Shown here one piece after another: positions 1 to 7,079 of a stretch of DNA of 7,781 nt. Both the position numbers and the translations under genes were made by a program. The notes below the pieces were generated by a model, which was not told the DNA's origin, searched no databases, and saw only the letters and a program-made list of their open reading frames with translations. Origin of the DNA: Alistipes sp. (GTDB lineage Bacteria; Bacteroidota; Bacteroidia; Bacteroidales; Rikenellaceae); assembly GCA_029051915.1 (NCBI GenBank), contig JAIDKM010000300.1:1-7781 (forward strand). The letters run 5' to 3'. Position 1 is the first letter of the stretch. The number at the start of each line of letters is the position of its first letter.

Positions 1-100
1 CTAATAATATCCTCCCGGACAAAAAAAATAGCACTTTTTTGCCAGAAAATTGTACTCCTGTTGCCGAATCGGCCCGAAACGGCGCTTTTTAGGCGATGGA

Positions 101-134
101 AAGCCTTCGAACAAGGCTTGATGCCGATTTTTTT
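101..134 (+). terminator. Possible terminator of an upstream transcript (weak)
   Basis: A 7-bp inverted repeat (AAGCCTT at 101-107, AAGGCTT at 113-119, 5-nt loop) is followed after 7 nt by a run of eight T at 127-134. It lies upstream of the feo promoter, so it could end a plus-strand transcript entering from the left. The T-tract does not directly follow the stem and the stem is only moderately GC-rich, so the call is tentative. The arms resemble those of the much better terminator at 5650-5680. Confidence 0.35.
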
Positions 135-144
135 TGTCGGACGA

Positions 145-164
145 AATACCCATAATTGGGGATT
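145..164. promoter_or_regulatory. Candidate operator: imperfect 20-bp dyad at the feo promoter
   Basis: The sequence AATACCCATAATTGGGGATT has two-fold symmetry about its centre. The arms AAT-x-CCCA and TGGG-x-ATT match at seven of eight paired positions around a non-symmetric TAAT core. It overlaps the putative -33 element (TTG at 163-165) of the feoAB promoter, where a repressor would block RNA polymerase. Iron-uptake genes are commonly controlled by Fur- or DtxR-family proteins, but this dyad is not a clear match to either classical consensus, so the binding protein is unknown. Confidence 0.35.
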
Positions 165-193
165 GTTCTTTTCTATAGAATCCCCTATCTTTG
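163..193 (+). promoter_or_regulatory. Promoter of the feoAB unit (Bacteroidota type)
   Basis: A perfect TAnnTTTG -7 box (TATCTTTG, 186-193) is preceded by TTG at 163-165 with a 20-bp spacer, which fits the -33/-7 pattern of the Bacteroidota primary sigma factor. The transcription start is expected a few bases after 193. That leaves a leader of roughly 15-20 nt before the ATG at 217 and excludes the upstream in-frame start codons at 61 and 121. Confidence 0.75.
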
Positions 194-216
194 TTCATTC
201 TAAGAAACCGAAACGT

Positions 217-2634
217 ATGCGTCTGTCCGAGTTGAAGACCGGAGAATCGGGCACGGTTCTCAAGGTACTGGGCCACGGAGGGTTCCGCCGCCGGATCATG
301 GAGATGGGCTTCGTCCGCAATCAACGGGGCGAGGTGATTCTCAATGCACCGCTCAAGGATCCGATCCAGTACCGGATCATGGGTTACAATATTTCGTTGC
401 GTCGCAGCGAGGCCGAAATGATTCAGGTTCTCTCCGACAGTGAAGTTCCGGGGTTGGTGCCCGAGCGCCGGCCCGCCGTCGAAACGCAGGAAAACAGTTC
501 GGCGTTCGACGAAATGGTGCATACGCGCAGCCACACGATCTGCGTTGCACTCGTAGGCAATCCCAACAGCGGCAAGACGTCGCTTTTCAACGCCATTTCG
601 GGCGGACACGAGCATGTCGGGAACTACAGCGGCGTTACCGTCGGAGCCAAAAGCGGTGTACGTTACTATCGCGGATACCGATTTCAGATTACCGACCTGC
701 CCGGAACCTACGCCCTCTCGGCCTATACTCCCGAAGAGCTCTTCGTACGAGCCCATATTGCCGGAGAGACACCCGACGTGATCGTCAATTCTGTGGTAGC
801 CTCGAATCTGGAACGCAACCTCTATCTGACCACCGAGCTGATCGATATCAATCCGCGCATGGTTGTGGCTCTCAATATGTTCGATGAGCTTACTTCAAGC
901 GGCGCACAACTCGATTACGAGAGTCTCGGGCGCATGTTGGGAGTTCCGATGGTGCCGGTCGAGGCGCGCAACGGTAAAGGTATCGAGGCGCTGCTGGATA
1001 CGGTGATCGCCGTCTTCGAAAACCAGGACGAGCGAGTGCGCCATATTCATATCGGCCAGGGCTCCGTCATCGAGGAGGGTTTGCGCCGGCTCAACAGCGA
1101 TATGAGCGAACATAGCGATCAGCTGCCCAAGACTTTCCCGCCGCGTTACTTTGCCATGAAGATGCTCGAAGGCGACCGGCAAGTCGGCGAGCAACTGCGT
1201 CGGTGCGAACGTTATCCTGTATGGAAGGAGATCGCCGCCCGCGAATCCGAGCGTATTGCCCGTGCTTTGGGCGAAGATGTCGAAACGGCTTTCGCCAACC
1301 AGAAATACGGTTTTATCTCGGGAGCCTTGAAGGAGACCTATACTCCCGGCCAGCGCGAGGAGGCCACGACTACGGCTCTGATCGATTCGTTCGTTACGCA
1401 CAAGTTGTGGGGGTTTCCGATCTTCTTTTTCCTTATGTGGCTGATGTTCTGGTGTACGTTCTATCTGGGGGCCTATCCGCAGGCATGGATCGATACGCTG
1501 GTCGGCTGGATCGGTCAGGGAGTCGATGCGTTGCTTCCGCCGGGAGCGCTGCGCGATCTGCTGGTCGACGGAGTGATCGGCGGAGTCGGTGCCGTGATCG
1601 TTTTCCTGCCCAACATCATGGTGTTGTATCTGTTCATTTCGTTCATGGAAGACTCGGGCTATCTGGCCCGTGCGGCCTTCATCATGGATCGCGTCATGCA
1701 CCGCATCGGACTGCACGGCAAATCGTTCATCCCCTTAATCATGGGCTTCGGATGCAACGTGCCCGCCATCATGGCTTGCCGGACGATCGAGAGTCGAAGC
1801 AGCCGGCTGATAACCATTCTGATTACACCGTTCATGTCATGCAGTGCGCGGCTTCCGATCTATATCCTTGTCGCCGGAACGTTCTTTTCGGCCCATGCCG
1901 GCCGGGTAATGACGGGACTTTATGTGCTGGGCGTGGTGATGGCTATCATTACCGCGAGGCTGCTGCGGCGCTTCCTTTTCCCGGTCGACGAAACGCCGTT
2001 CGTCATGGAGCTGCCGCCCTATCGTCTCCCGACGTGGAAAACAACGTTGACGCACATGTGGGACAAATGCGCGCAGTATCTGCGTAAGATGGGCGGCATG
2101 ATTCTGATCGCCTCGGTCGTTGTTTGGTTCCTGAGCTATTATCCGCGTTCCGAAGAGCCGACGGTCGGAAATGCTACGCATTACGAGAATTCATATCTCG
2201 GCCGAATCGGCAAGGGCTGCGAGCCGGTGTTCAGTCCGTTGGGCATGAACTGGAAAGCCGGTGTGGCGCTCCTCTCGGGTGTAGCGGCCAAAGAGATCGT
2301 TGTCAGTACGTTGGGTGTGCTTTATGCCGAGAACGACGTGTCGGTGGATCCTGTTCCTGCGGAAGCTCCTCTTGACCATGAGAAAATAGCCGAGGATGCG
2401 TCCTCCGTCGAATCGGCAGCGCTCTCCCGCCGGTTGATCGCCAGCGGCGATTTCTCGACCGCTTCGGCGTTGGCTTTTCTGGTCTTCATTCTGCTCTACT
2501 TCCCCTGCATCGCTACTGTTGCTGCGATCGGCGCCGAGGCCGGATGGCATTGGGCTGTAGCCGCGATCATTTACGACACGCTGCTGGCATGGGCAGTCGC
2601 TTGGGGTGTCTATCATTTGGTTTTGTGGCTCTAA
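217..2634 (+). CDS. feoB: FeoA-FeoB fusion, GTP-dependent ferrous iron transporter
   Basis: This inner-membrane Fe(II) uptake protein of 805 residues begins with a FeoA-type SH3-like domain (about residues 1-72, MRLSELKTGESG onward) fused to a complete FeoB. The G domain shows G1 GNPNSGKT at 114-121, the G2 Thr at 141, G3 DLPG at 160-163 and G4 NMFD at 220-223. A helical regulatory region follows to about 390, and then a multi-span membrane part from about 397. Both Gate motifs are present, GFGCNVPA with Cys513 and FMSCSARLP with Cys542, as is the conserved late FPC motif with Cys764. A hydrophilic loop of about 45 residues interrupts the last part of the membrane region. FeoA-FeoB fusion is common in Bacteroidota. 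The reading frame stays open upstream to position 61, but the promoter at 163-193 and the onset of FeoA homology select 217. No inactivating change is visible. The next gene starts 2 nt after the stop codon. Confidence 0.95.
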   Translation: MRLSELKTGESGTVLKVLGHGGFRRRIMEMGFVRNQRGEVILNAPLKDPIQYRIMGYNISLRRSEAEMIQVLSDSEVPGLVPERRPAVETQENSSAFDEMVHTRSHTICVALVGNPNSGKTSLFNAISGGHEHVGNYSGVTVGAKSGVRYYRGYRFQITDLPGTYALSAYTPEELFVRAHIAGETPDVIVNSVVASNLERNLYLTTELIDINPRMVVALNMFDELTSSGAQLDYESLGRMLGVPMVPVEARNGKGIEALLDTVIAVFENQDERVRHIHIGQGSVIEEGLRRLNSDMSEHSDQLPKTFPPRYFAMKMLEGDRQVGEQLRRCERYPVWKEIAARESERIARALGEDVETAFANQKYGFISGALKETYTPGQREEATTTALIDSFVTHKLWGFPIFFFLMWLMFWCTFYLGAYPQAWIDTLVGWIGQGVDALLPPGALRDLLVDGVIGGVGAVIVFLPNIMVLYLFISFMEDSGYLARAAFIMDRVMHRIGLHGKSFIPLIMGFGCNVPAIMACRTIESRSSRLITILITPFMSCSARLPIYILVAGTFFSAHAGRVMTGLYVLGVVMAIITARLLRRFLFPVDETPFVMELPPYRLPTWKTTLTHMWDKCAQYLRKMGGMILIASVVVWFLSYYPRSEEPTVGNATHYENSYLGRIGKGCEPVFSPLGMNWKAGVALLSGVAAKEIVVSTLGVLYAENDVSVDPVPAEAPLDHEKIAEDASSVESAALSRRLIASGDFSTASALAFLVFILLYFPCIATVAAIGAEAGWHWAVAAIIYDTLLAWAVAWGVYHLVLWL

Positions 2635-2636
2635 CA

Positions 2637-2789
2637 ATGGAGTGGCAAGATTATGCAGTCTGGGCTGTCGGCCTTGCGGTCGTCGCTGTTCTGCTATGGC
2701 GAGTAGGAGGTGCTATCTTCGGACACCGACGTGGCGGCTGCTCTTCCTGCCCCGATGTGCACTGTCCTATGAAGAAACGCAGCAAATAA
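2637..2789 (+). CDS. FeoB-associated Cys-rich membrane protein
   Basis: This 50-residue protein has one membrane span (about residues 7-27) and then a short basic tail carrying Cys35, Cys38 and Cys43 in a CxxC-x4-C pattern. Size, topology, cysteines and position directly after feoB fit the small FeoB-associated Cys-rich proteins found next to feoB in many anaerobes, a family sometimes suggested to take the place of FeoC. The positive-inside rule places the cysteines in the cytoplasm, where they could bind Fe(II) or a cluster; this is an inference. Only 2 nt separate the feoB stop from this ATG, so translation is probably coupled. The frame extends upstream into feoB without a stop, but the ATG at 2637 is preferred because the predicted protein then starts just before the hydrophobic span. 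Confidence 0.85.
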   Translation: MEWQDYAVWAVGLAVVAVLLWRVGGAIFGHRRGGCSSCPDVHCPMKKRSK

Positions 2790-2841
2790 CGATCAGCCAT
2801 CTTCGATAGAGCCCAAGTGCGGGAGTCGCGGCAAAAAATAC

Positions 2842-2849
2842 TATCTTTG
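2842..2849 (+). promoter_or_regulatory. -7 box of the lrgAB promoter
   Basis: TATCTTTG matches TAnnTTTG exactly and follows an A-rich stretch (2833-2838). No good TTTG element is visible about 20 bp upstream. The box ends only 7 nt before the lrgA ATG, so transcription would start at or just before the start codon. Confidence 0.6.
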
Positions 2850-2856
2850 CACCGTC

Positions 2857-3207
2857 ATGCGTGGAATATTCTGCATCTTGTTCTGCTGGCTGGTCGGCAA
2901 TGCCCTCAGCTGGCTTACGGGCGGATTCGTCTCGGGCAACATTGTTGGAATGGTGTTGCTTTTTGCCGTATTATACCTGCGGTGGGTGGATTCCGAAACT
3001 GTACGTCCTGCCGCCCGCTTCCTGCTGGGAAGCATGGCACTCTTTTTTGTCCCCTACGGTGTCGGACTGATCGATTCGTATCACGTCATTTTGGACAATC
3101 TGTGGACGATCGTGATCGCCGGCGTGGTATCTACGGTTGCCGTACTTTATATAACCGGTCGTACATATCAGTTTATCAATCGAAAAAGAATGCAGAAAAA
3201 TGAATAA
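2857..3207 (+). CDS. lrgA: LrgA/CidA family membrane protein
   Basis: This 116-residue, very hydrophobic protein has about four predicted spans. It carries the family core SGNIVGMVLLF (aligned with the usual PGSxxGMxLLF) and the hallmark MALFFVPYGVGL segment. LrgA/CidA proteins were first described as holin/antiholin-like. Together with LrgB-type partners they are now also linked to transport of small carboxylates, for example pyruvate in Bacillus and glycolate/glycerate by the plant plastid homologue. At this start the first span aligns with the beginning of the conserved region, so a later start would delete it. The usual Pro-Gly of the core motif is replaced here by Val-Ser. The gene overlaps lrgB by 8 nt, indicating translational coupling. 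The physiological substrate is unknown. Confidence 0.88.
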   Translation: MRGIFCILFCWLVGNALSWLTGGFVSGNIVGMVLLFAVLYLRWVDSETVRPAARFLLGSMALFFVPYGVGLIDSYHVILDNLWTIVIAGVVSTVAVLYITGRTYQFINRKRMQKNE

Positions 3208-3892
3208 GCTCATTGCGTCCGACCTCTTTCTGCTAACCTTGACGATCGGCCTTTTCTGCCTGGGCGGTATCATTTATCGCCGCACGCGATCGGCTCTGTT
3301 GCACCCGGTACTGCTCACGTTCGTGGCCGTGATCGTTTTTCTGCAGGCGACGGATATTCCTTATTCTCGTTATCGCGAAGCGACGCAAGTCCTGGATTTC
3401 GCTTTGGGTATGTCGGTCGTGGCGCTCGGCTATTTGCTGTACGAGCAGGCCGAGCGGCTCCGCAGGAGCTTCGTGCCCATCGTGGTCGCAACGCTCGTCG
3501 GATGCGTCGCAGGTGTATTGAGCGTGGTTTATACGGCCAAAGCATTCGGTGCCGAACGCATGTTGCTCCACTCCATCGCCCCCAAATCTGTAACGGTTCC
3601 GATCGCCGTATCGATTTCGGGGCCGCTGGGCGGCAACGTAGCCGTTACTTCGGTCGTAGTCTTCTGCGTGGGTATTTTCGGCAGTATTTGCGGGGAATGG
3701 ATTCTCCGCCGCTGCGGCGTTCGGGATCCCGAAGCCCGGGGATTTGCGCTCGGAGCTGCAGCTCACGGCATCGGCACGGCGCGAGCGATCGAACTGGGAG
3801 CCGTCGAAGGTGCGTTGAGCGGACTGGCGATGGCACTTATGGGACTCGCTACGGCTCTGCTGACTCCGTGGATGGAAAAATTTCTCTACTAA
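3200..3892 (+). CDS. lrgB: LrgB family membrane protein
   Basis: This 230-residue multi-span membrane protein has the two signature segments of the LrgB/CidB family: APKSVTVPIA beginning at residue 127 and GAAAHGIGTARA at 185-196, the latter with the conserved His189. The length is normal for the family. It should act together with LrgA in the inner membrane. In other organisms such pairs move pyruvate or glycolate-like compounds, or modulate murein hydrolase export and lysis. The start codon lies inside the end of lrgA (ATGAATAA overlap). No response-regulator pair such as lytSR is present in this window, so control, if any, comes from elsewhere. No terminator hairpin follows, so read-through into the next gene is possible. 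Confidence 0.93.
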   Translation: MNKLIASDLFLLTLTIGLFCLGGIIYRRTRSALLHPVLLTFVAVIVFLQATDIPYSRYREATQVLDFALGMSVVALGYLLYEQAERLRRSFVPIVVATLVGCVAGVLSVVYTAKAFGAERMLLHSIAPKSVTVPIAVSISGPLGGNVAVTSVVVFCVGIFGSICGEWILRRCGVRDPEARGFALGAAAHGIGTARAIELGAVEGALSGLAMALMGLATALLTPWMEKFLY

Positions 3893-3917
3893 ATTTTAAA
3901 ATCCTATAATAAATAGT

Positions 3918-3925
3918 TACTTTTG
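3918..3925 (+). promoter_or_regulatory. -7 box upstream of the AspT/YidE-like gene
   Basis: TACTTTTG matches TAnnTTTG and lies in an AT-rich intergenic stretch (3890-3925). The region about 20 bp upstream is T/A-rich but lacks a clear TTTG. The predicted leader before the ATG at 3968 is about 38 nt. Confidence 0.55.
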
Positions 3926-3967
3926 TGCTGGCCCGATCGAACGGCCCCAAAACAAGCTATTTATTAT

Positions 3968-5632
3968 ATGGAGTGGCTCGATTCCCTCTTTTTCGGTAAC
4001 AGCATCGCGCATGCGGTACTGACTTTCTCGCTGGTTATCACAATCGGTATTCTGCTCGGCAAGATCAAGATCGCCGGTGTCTCGCTCGGCATTACATGGA
4101 TCCTTTTCGTAGGCATTCTGCTCAGCAGCCTGGGCATGGGCGTCAACAACGAAGTGCTGCACTTCGTCAAGGAGTTCGGTTTGATCCTGTTCGTCTTTTC
4201 GATCGGGTTGCAGGTCGGGCCGGGTTTCTTCGCTTCGTTCAAACACGGCGGAATGACGCTGGTGTGCTGCGCCACGGCCATCGTGCTGCTGGGGGTGCTG
4301 ACGGCTTACGTTCTGCACGTCGTTACCGGAACTCCGATTCCCACGATGGTCGGCATTCTCTCGGGTGCCGTAACGAACACGCCCGGACTGGGTGCCGCAC
4401 AACAGGCCTATGCCGATGCGTCGGGTATCAACGACCCGACGATCGCACTGGGCTACGCCGTGGCTTATCCGCTGGGCGTCGTCGGCATCATCTTCACGAT
4501 GATCTTCATCCGCTATGTTCTGCGCGTGAAATTCGAGAAGGAGAACGAGGGACTCGCCGCGCTTTCGCAGGAGCAGAAATTTGCCGACAAGGTTTCGGTA
4601 GAGTTCACCAACAAGATACTCGACGGTCGGACGGTGGAATACATGCGCGATCTGATCAACCGACAGTTCGTCGTATCGCGCGTCATGTCGGCCGCCGGCG
4701 AAATCTCGATGGCCGATGCCGATACTCCCATCCATTCGGGCGACCGGCTTTGCGTGATTTGCCAGGCTGAAGATACGGAGGCCATCGTGGCCTTTTTCGG
4801 GCGGCGTGTGGAGATGTCCGACGAGGAATGGGGAAGTCATACGCCTCACGGCGAGTTGATTTCGCGCCGCATTCTGATAACCAAACCCGAAATCAACGGC
4901 AAGAAGTTTTCCGATCTGCGTCTGCGTACCAAATACGGCATCACGCTTACGCGTGTCAATCGCGCCGGCGTAGATCTGATTCCCTATCAGGGTCTCGAGC
5001 TCCAGATCGGCGACCGCGTGATGGTCGTCGGATCGGAAAAAGCCGTAACGAAAGTGGCCGATCTGCTGGGCAATTCGCTCAAGAAGCTGGATCATCCCAA
5101 TCTGGTAACGATCTTCGTCGGCATCGCGCTGGGAGTTCTTTTGGGGTCGATTCCGTTGCTGAACGTGCCGCAGCCCGTCAAACTGGGTCTGGCCGGCGGA
5201 CCGTTGATCGTGGCGATTCTGATCGGCCGTTTCGGCACGCACTTCCATTTGGTTACTTATACGACCATGAGCGCCAACCTGATGCTGCGCGAAATCGGTA
5301 TCGCGCTGTTCCTGGCTGCCGTGGGCATAGGCGCCGGCGACGGATTCGTCGATGCGATCGTCGGGGGCGGTTATCGCTGGATCGGATACGGTGTGATTAT
5401 TACCGTGGTGCCGTTGTTGATCGTAGGTATCGTCGCACGGCTGTGGCTCAAGATGAATTACTATACGCTGATGGGCCTTATTGCCGGCGCAACGACCGAC
5501 CCGCCCGCATTGGCCTATGCCAACGCTACGGCCGGCAACGACATGCCCGCCGTCGGTTATTCGACGGTCTATCCCGTCGTCATGTTCCTGCGGGTTCTCA
5601 CCGCGCAGATATTCATTCTCTTTGCCCTCTGA
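3968..5632 (+). CDS. AspT/YidE-type duplicated transporter with two RCK_C domains
   Basis: This 554-residue inner-membrane protein has two homologous membrane halves flanking a cytoplasmic core. The duplication is visible as paired signatures, SGAVTNTPGLGAAQQA at about 132-147 and AGATTDPPALAYANA at about 506-520. Between the halves are two TrkA-C (RCK_C) type domains, at about 209-283 and 299-372, the second with the typical LELQIGDRVMVVG pattern. The family (aspartate:alanine exchanger type, including E. coli YidE and YbjL) contains the AspT aspartate/alanine antiporter, but most members have no known substrate, so none is assigned here. The frame is open upstream to a TTG at 3923, but that codon lies inside the -7 box. 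The ATG at 3968 sits just before the first hydrophobic segment and is preferred. The gene is followed by a strong terminator. Confidence 0.9.
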   Translation: MEWLDSLFFGNSIAHAVLTFSLVITIGILLGKIKIAGVSLGITWILFVGILLSSLGMGVNNEVLHFVKEFGLILFVFSIGLQVGPGFFASFKHGGMTLVCCATAIVLLGVLTAYVLHVVTGTPIPTMVGILSGAVTNTPGLGAAQQAYADASGINDPTIALGYAVAYPLGVVGIIFTMIFIRYVLRVKFEKENEGLAALSQEQKFADKVSVEFTNKILDGRTVEYMRDLINRQFVVSRVMSAAGEISMADADTPIHSGDRLCVICQAEDTEAIVAFFGRRVEMSDEEWGSHTPHGELISRRILITKPEINGKKFSDLRLRTKYGITLTRVNRAGVDLIPYQGLELQIGDRVMVVGSEKAVTKVADLLGNSLKKLDHPNLVTIFVGIALGVLLGSIPLLNVPQPVKLGLAGGPLIVAILIGRFGTHFHLVTYTTMSANLMLREIGIALFLAAVGIGAGDGFVDAIVGGGYRWIGYGVIITVVPLLIVGIVARLWLKMNYYTLMGLIAGATTDPPALAYANATAGNDMPAVGYSTVYPVVMFLRVLTAQIFILFAL

Positions 5633-5649
5633 TGTTTTCAGCATATTCG

Positions 5650-5680
5650 AAAAAAGCCTTGTGTACAACAAGGCTTTTTT
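5650..5680 (+). terminator. Intrinsic terminator after the AspT/YidE-like gene
   Basis: A 9-bp perfect stem (AAGCCTTGT at 5654-5662 with ACAAGGCTT at 5668-5676, 5-nt loop) is preceded by an A-tract and continues into a T-tract. It lies 17 nt after the stop codon. The A/T tracts allow extension of the stem and could permit termination on either strand. Confidence 0.88.
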
Positions 5681-5697
5681 ATTTTACCGGAGCGAAA

Positions 5698-5729
5698 TTT
5701 GTTTATGCGCCCGCGGTTCGTTATCTTTG
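5698..5729 (+). promoter_or_regulatory. Promoter of the aminotransferase gene (Bacteroidota type)
   Basis: TTTG at 5698-5701 and TATCTTTG at 5722-5729 are separated by 20 bp, the best -33/-7 pair in the window. Transcription should start around 5733-5737, giving a leader of roughly 26-30 nt before the ATG at 5763. With the terminator just upstream, this makes the aminotransferase an independent unit. Confidence 0.8.
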
Positions 5730-5762
5730 CAGTAATCAAGTTCTCGCCAAAGAACCCAAATA

Positions 5763-6959
5763 ATGAAAGATATGGCTAAAGCAGTCAACATCGCCCGTTC
5801 GCACCGGCTGGACGGTACCGGAGAGTATTATTTCTCGCGTCGCCTGCGCGAGATCGCCGAAATCGAAGCGGCCACGGGCCGCCAGATCATCAAGCTCGCG
5901 ATGGGCAGTCCCGATCTGCCGCCCCACCCCTCGGTGATCGAACGGCTGTCGAAAGAGGCCCAGCGTCCCGACGTTCACAAGTACATGTCTTACAAGGGCG
6001 AACCGATCCTGCGCAAGGCTTTCGCCGACTGGTATCGGAAATGGTATCGTACCGAACTCGATTACAATTCGGAGGTGCTGCCGCTCATCGGTTCCAAAGA
6101 GGGCATCATGCACATCTGCATGACCTTCCTGAACAAGGGCGACAAGGTGTTGGTACCCAATCCCGGTTACCCTACTTATTCTTCGGCCGTACGTTTGTCG
6201 GGCGGCGAGATGATAACCTACGCGCTCAATAAGGAGACGAATTTCTATCCCGACTTCGATGCGATCGAGCGTGCCGGACTCGATGGCGTGAAGATGATGC
6301 TTGTCAATTATCCCAACATGCCGACGGGCCAGACGCCCTCGATGGAGCTGTTCCGAAAGATCATCGACTTCGGTGCGCGCCATAATATTCTGATCGTACA
6401 CGACAATCCCTACAGCTTCATCCGCAATGCCGCGGCTCCGATCTCGATCATGGAAGTCGAGGGTGCCCGCGAAGTGGCGCTGGAAATGAACTCCCTGTCG
6501 AAAGGACATTCGATGGCCGGTTGGCGCGTGGGTGTCGTGGTAGGCAAAAAGGAGTGGATCGACTCTATTCTGACGTTCAAGTCGAACATGGACTCGGGCA
6601 TGTTCTATCCTATCCAGGCGGCGGCCGACACGGCGCTGGCTTTGGGCGAGGAGTGGTTCGAGGAGCTCAACGCCATCTATTATGGCCGCGAGAAACAGGC
6701 ATATGCCCTGCTCGATGCGCTGGGATGCCGCTATCGCGAACATCAGGCCGGTCTGTTCGTCTGGGCCGAATTGCCCGAGGATTACGAGGGCGACAGCTTC
6801 TCGTTCTCCGACGAAGTGATGGAGCAGTGCGATGTTTTCCTTACGCCGGGCGGTATCTTCGGCTCGGAGGGTAAACGCTATATCCGCATCACGCTTTGCT
6901 GTCCCGAGGAGCTGCTCAAAAAGGCAACCGACAACGTTGTAGCCAAGTTCCGAAAATAG
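5763..6959 (+). CDS. PLP-dependent class I/II aminotransferase
   Basis: This 398-residue fold-type I aminotransferase is predicted to be cytosolic. Visible PLP-site features are GSKEG at 110-114 (phosphate binding), Asn185 in NYPNMPTG, Asp214 and Tyr217 in HDNPYS, the Schiff-base Lys247 in SLSKGHSMAGWRVG with Arg255 nearby, and the C-terminal Arg375 in YIRITL that binds the substrate carboxylate. All key residues are present. The usual NPNNPTG turn reads NYPNMPTG. Overall style and length resemble the aspartate/LL-diaminopimelate aminotransferase group, but the amino donor cannot be read from sequence alone. An in-frame ATG at 5772 is an alternative start, and 5763 is kept as the first ATG after the promoter. 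The gene ends 20 nt before a shared terminator and is convergent with the isomerase gene. Confidence 0.92.
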   Translation: MKDMAKAVNIARSHRLDGTGEYYFSRRLREIAEIEAATGRQIIKLAMGSPDLPPHPSVIERLSKEAQRPDVHKYMSYKGEPILRKAFADWYRKWYRTELDYNSEVLPLIGSKEGIMHICMTFLNKGDKVLVPNPGYPTYSSAVRLSGGEMITYALNKETNFYPDFDAIERAGLDGVKMMLVNYPNMPTGQTPSMELFRKIIDFGARHNILIVHDNPYSFIRNAAAPISIMEVEGAREVALEMNSLSKGHSMAGWRVGVVVGKKEWIDSILTFKSNMDSGMFYPIQAAADTALALGEEWFEELNAIYYGREKQAYALLDALGCRYREHQAGLFVWAELPEDYEGDSFSFSDEVMEQCDVFLTPGGIFGSEGKRYIRITLCCPEELLKKATDNVVAKFRK

Positions 6960-6979
6960 CTTTCGGCCCGACGAGAATA

Positions 6980-7014
6980 GAAAAGGCGCAACCTGCAATA
7001 GGTTGCGCCTTTTC
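6980..7014. terminator. Bidirectional terminator between convergent genes
   Basis: A perfect 14-bp inverted repeat (6980-6993 with 7001-7014) has a GC-rich core AGGCGCAACC and a 7-nt loop. It starts with GAAAA and ends with TTTTC, so each strand has a short T-tract after the stem. It lies between the aminotransferase stop at 6959 and the minus-strand isomerase stop at 7080 and can serve both. The 65 nt between it and the isomerase gene show nothing else recognisable. Confidence 0.9.
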
Positions 7015-7079
7015 ATTGGAACGAAGTGCCGAGAATCTTCCGATAGGCAGGTTTGTCGGCGGGCTGATCGCAGAATCCC

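Noticed and set aside
1..60. A- and T-rich runs at the left edge as a terminator or promoter
   Set aside because: The runs AAAAAAAA and TTTTTT have no GC-rich stem between them, and no TAnnTTTG box is present on either strand.
61..216. Upstream in-frame starts of the feoAB frame at 61 and 121
   Set aside because: They lie before the promoter at 163-193, and the extra residues are not part of the FeoA domain.
1..756. Long minus-strand open frame (251 codons) across the start of feoAB
   Set aside because: It lies antisense to the FeoA and G domains of feoB, has a composition rich in Arg and His typical of a shadow frame, and resembles no family I know.
2818..2829. 12-bp sequence GTGCGGGAGTCG repeated at 7714-7725
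   Set aside because: About one or two exact 12-mer pairs are expected by chance in a window of this size, and the two contexts are unrelated.
3917..5671. Long minus-strand open frame (584 codons) antisense to the AspT/YidE-like gene
   Set aside because: The translation is extremely rich in Arg, His, Gln and Asp with no hydrophobic core, which is the expected mirror of GC-rich codons for a membrane protein.
5736..7016. Minus-strand open frame (426 codons) antisense to the aminotransferase
   Set aside because: The plus frame has every PLP-site residue of its family. The minus frame starts within the terminator hairpin and has shadow-like composition.
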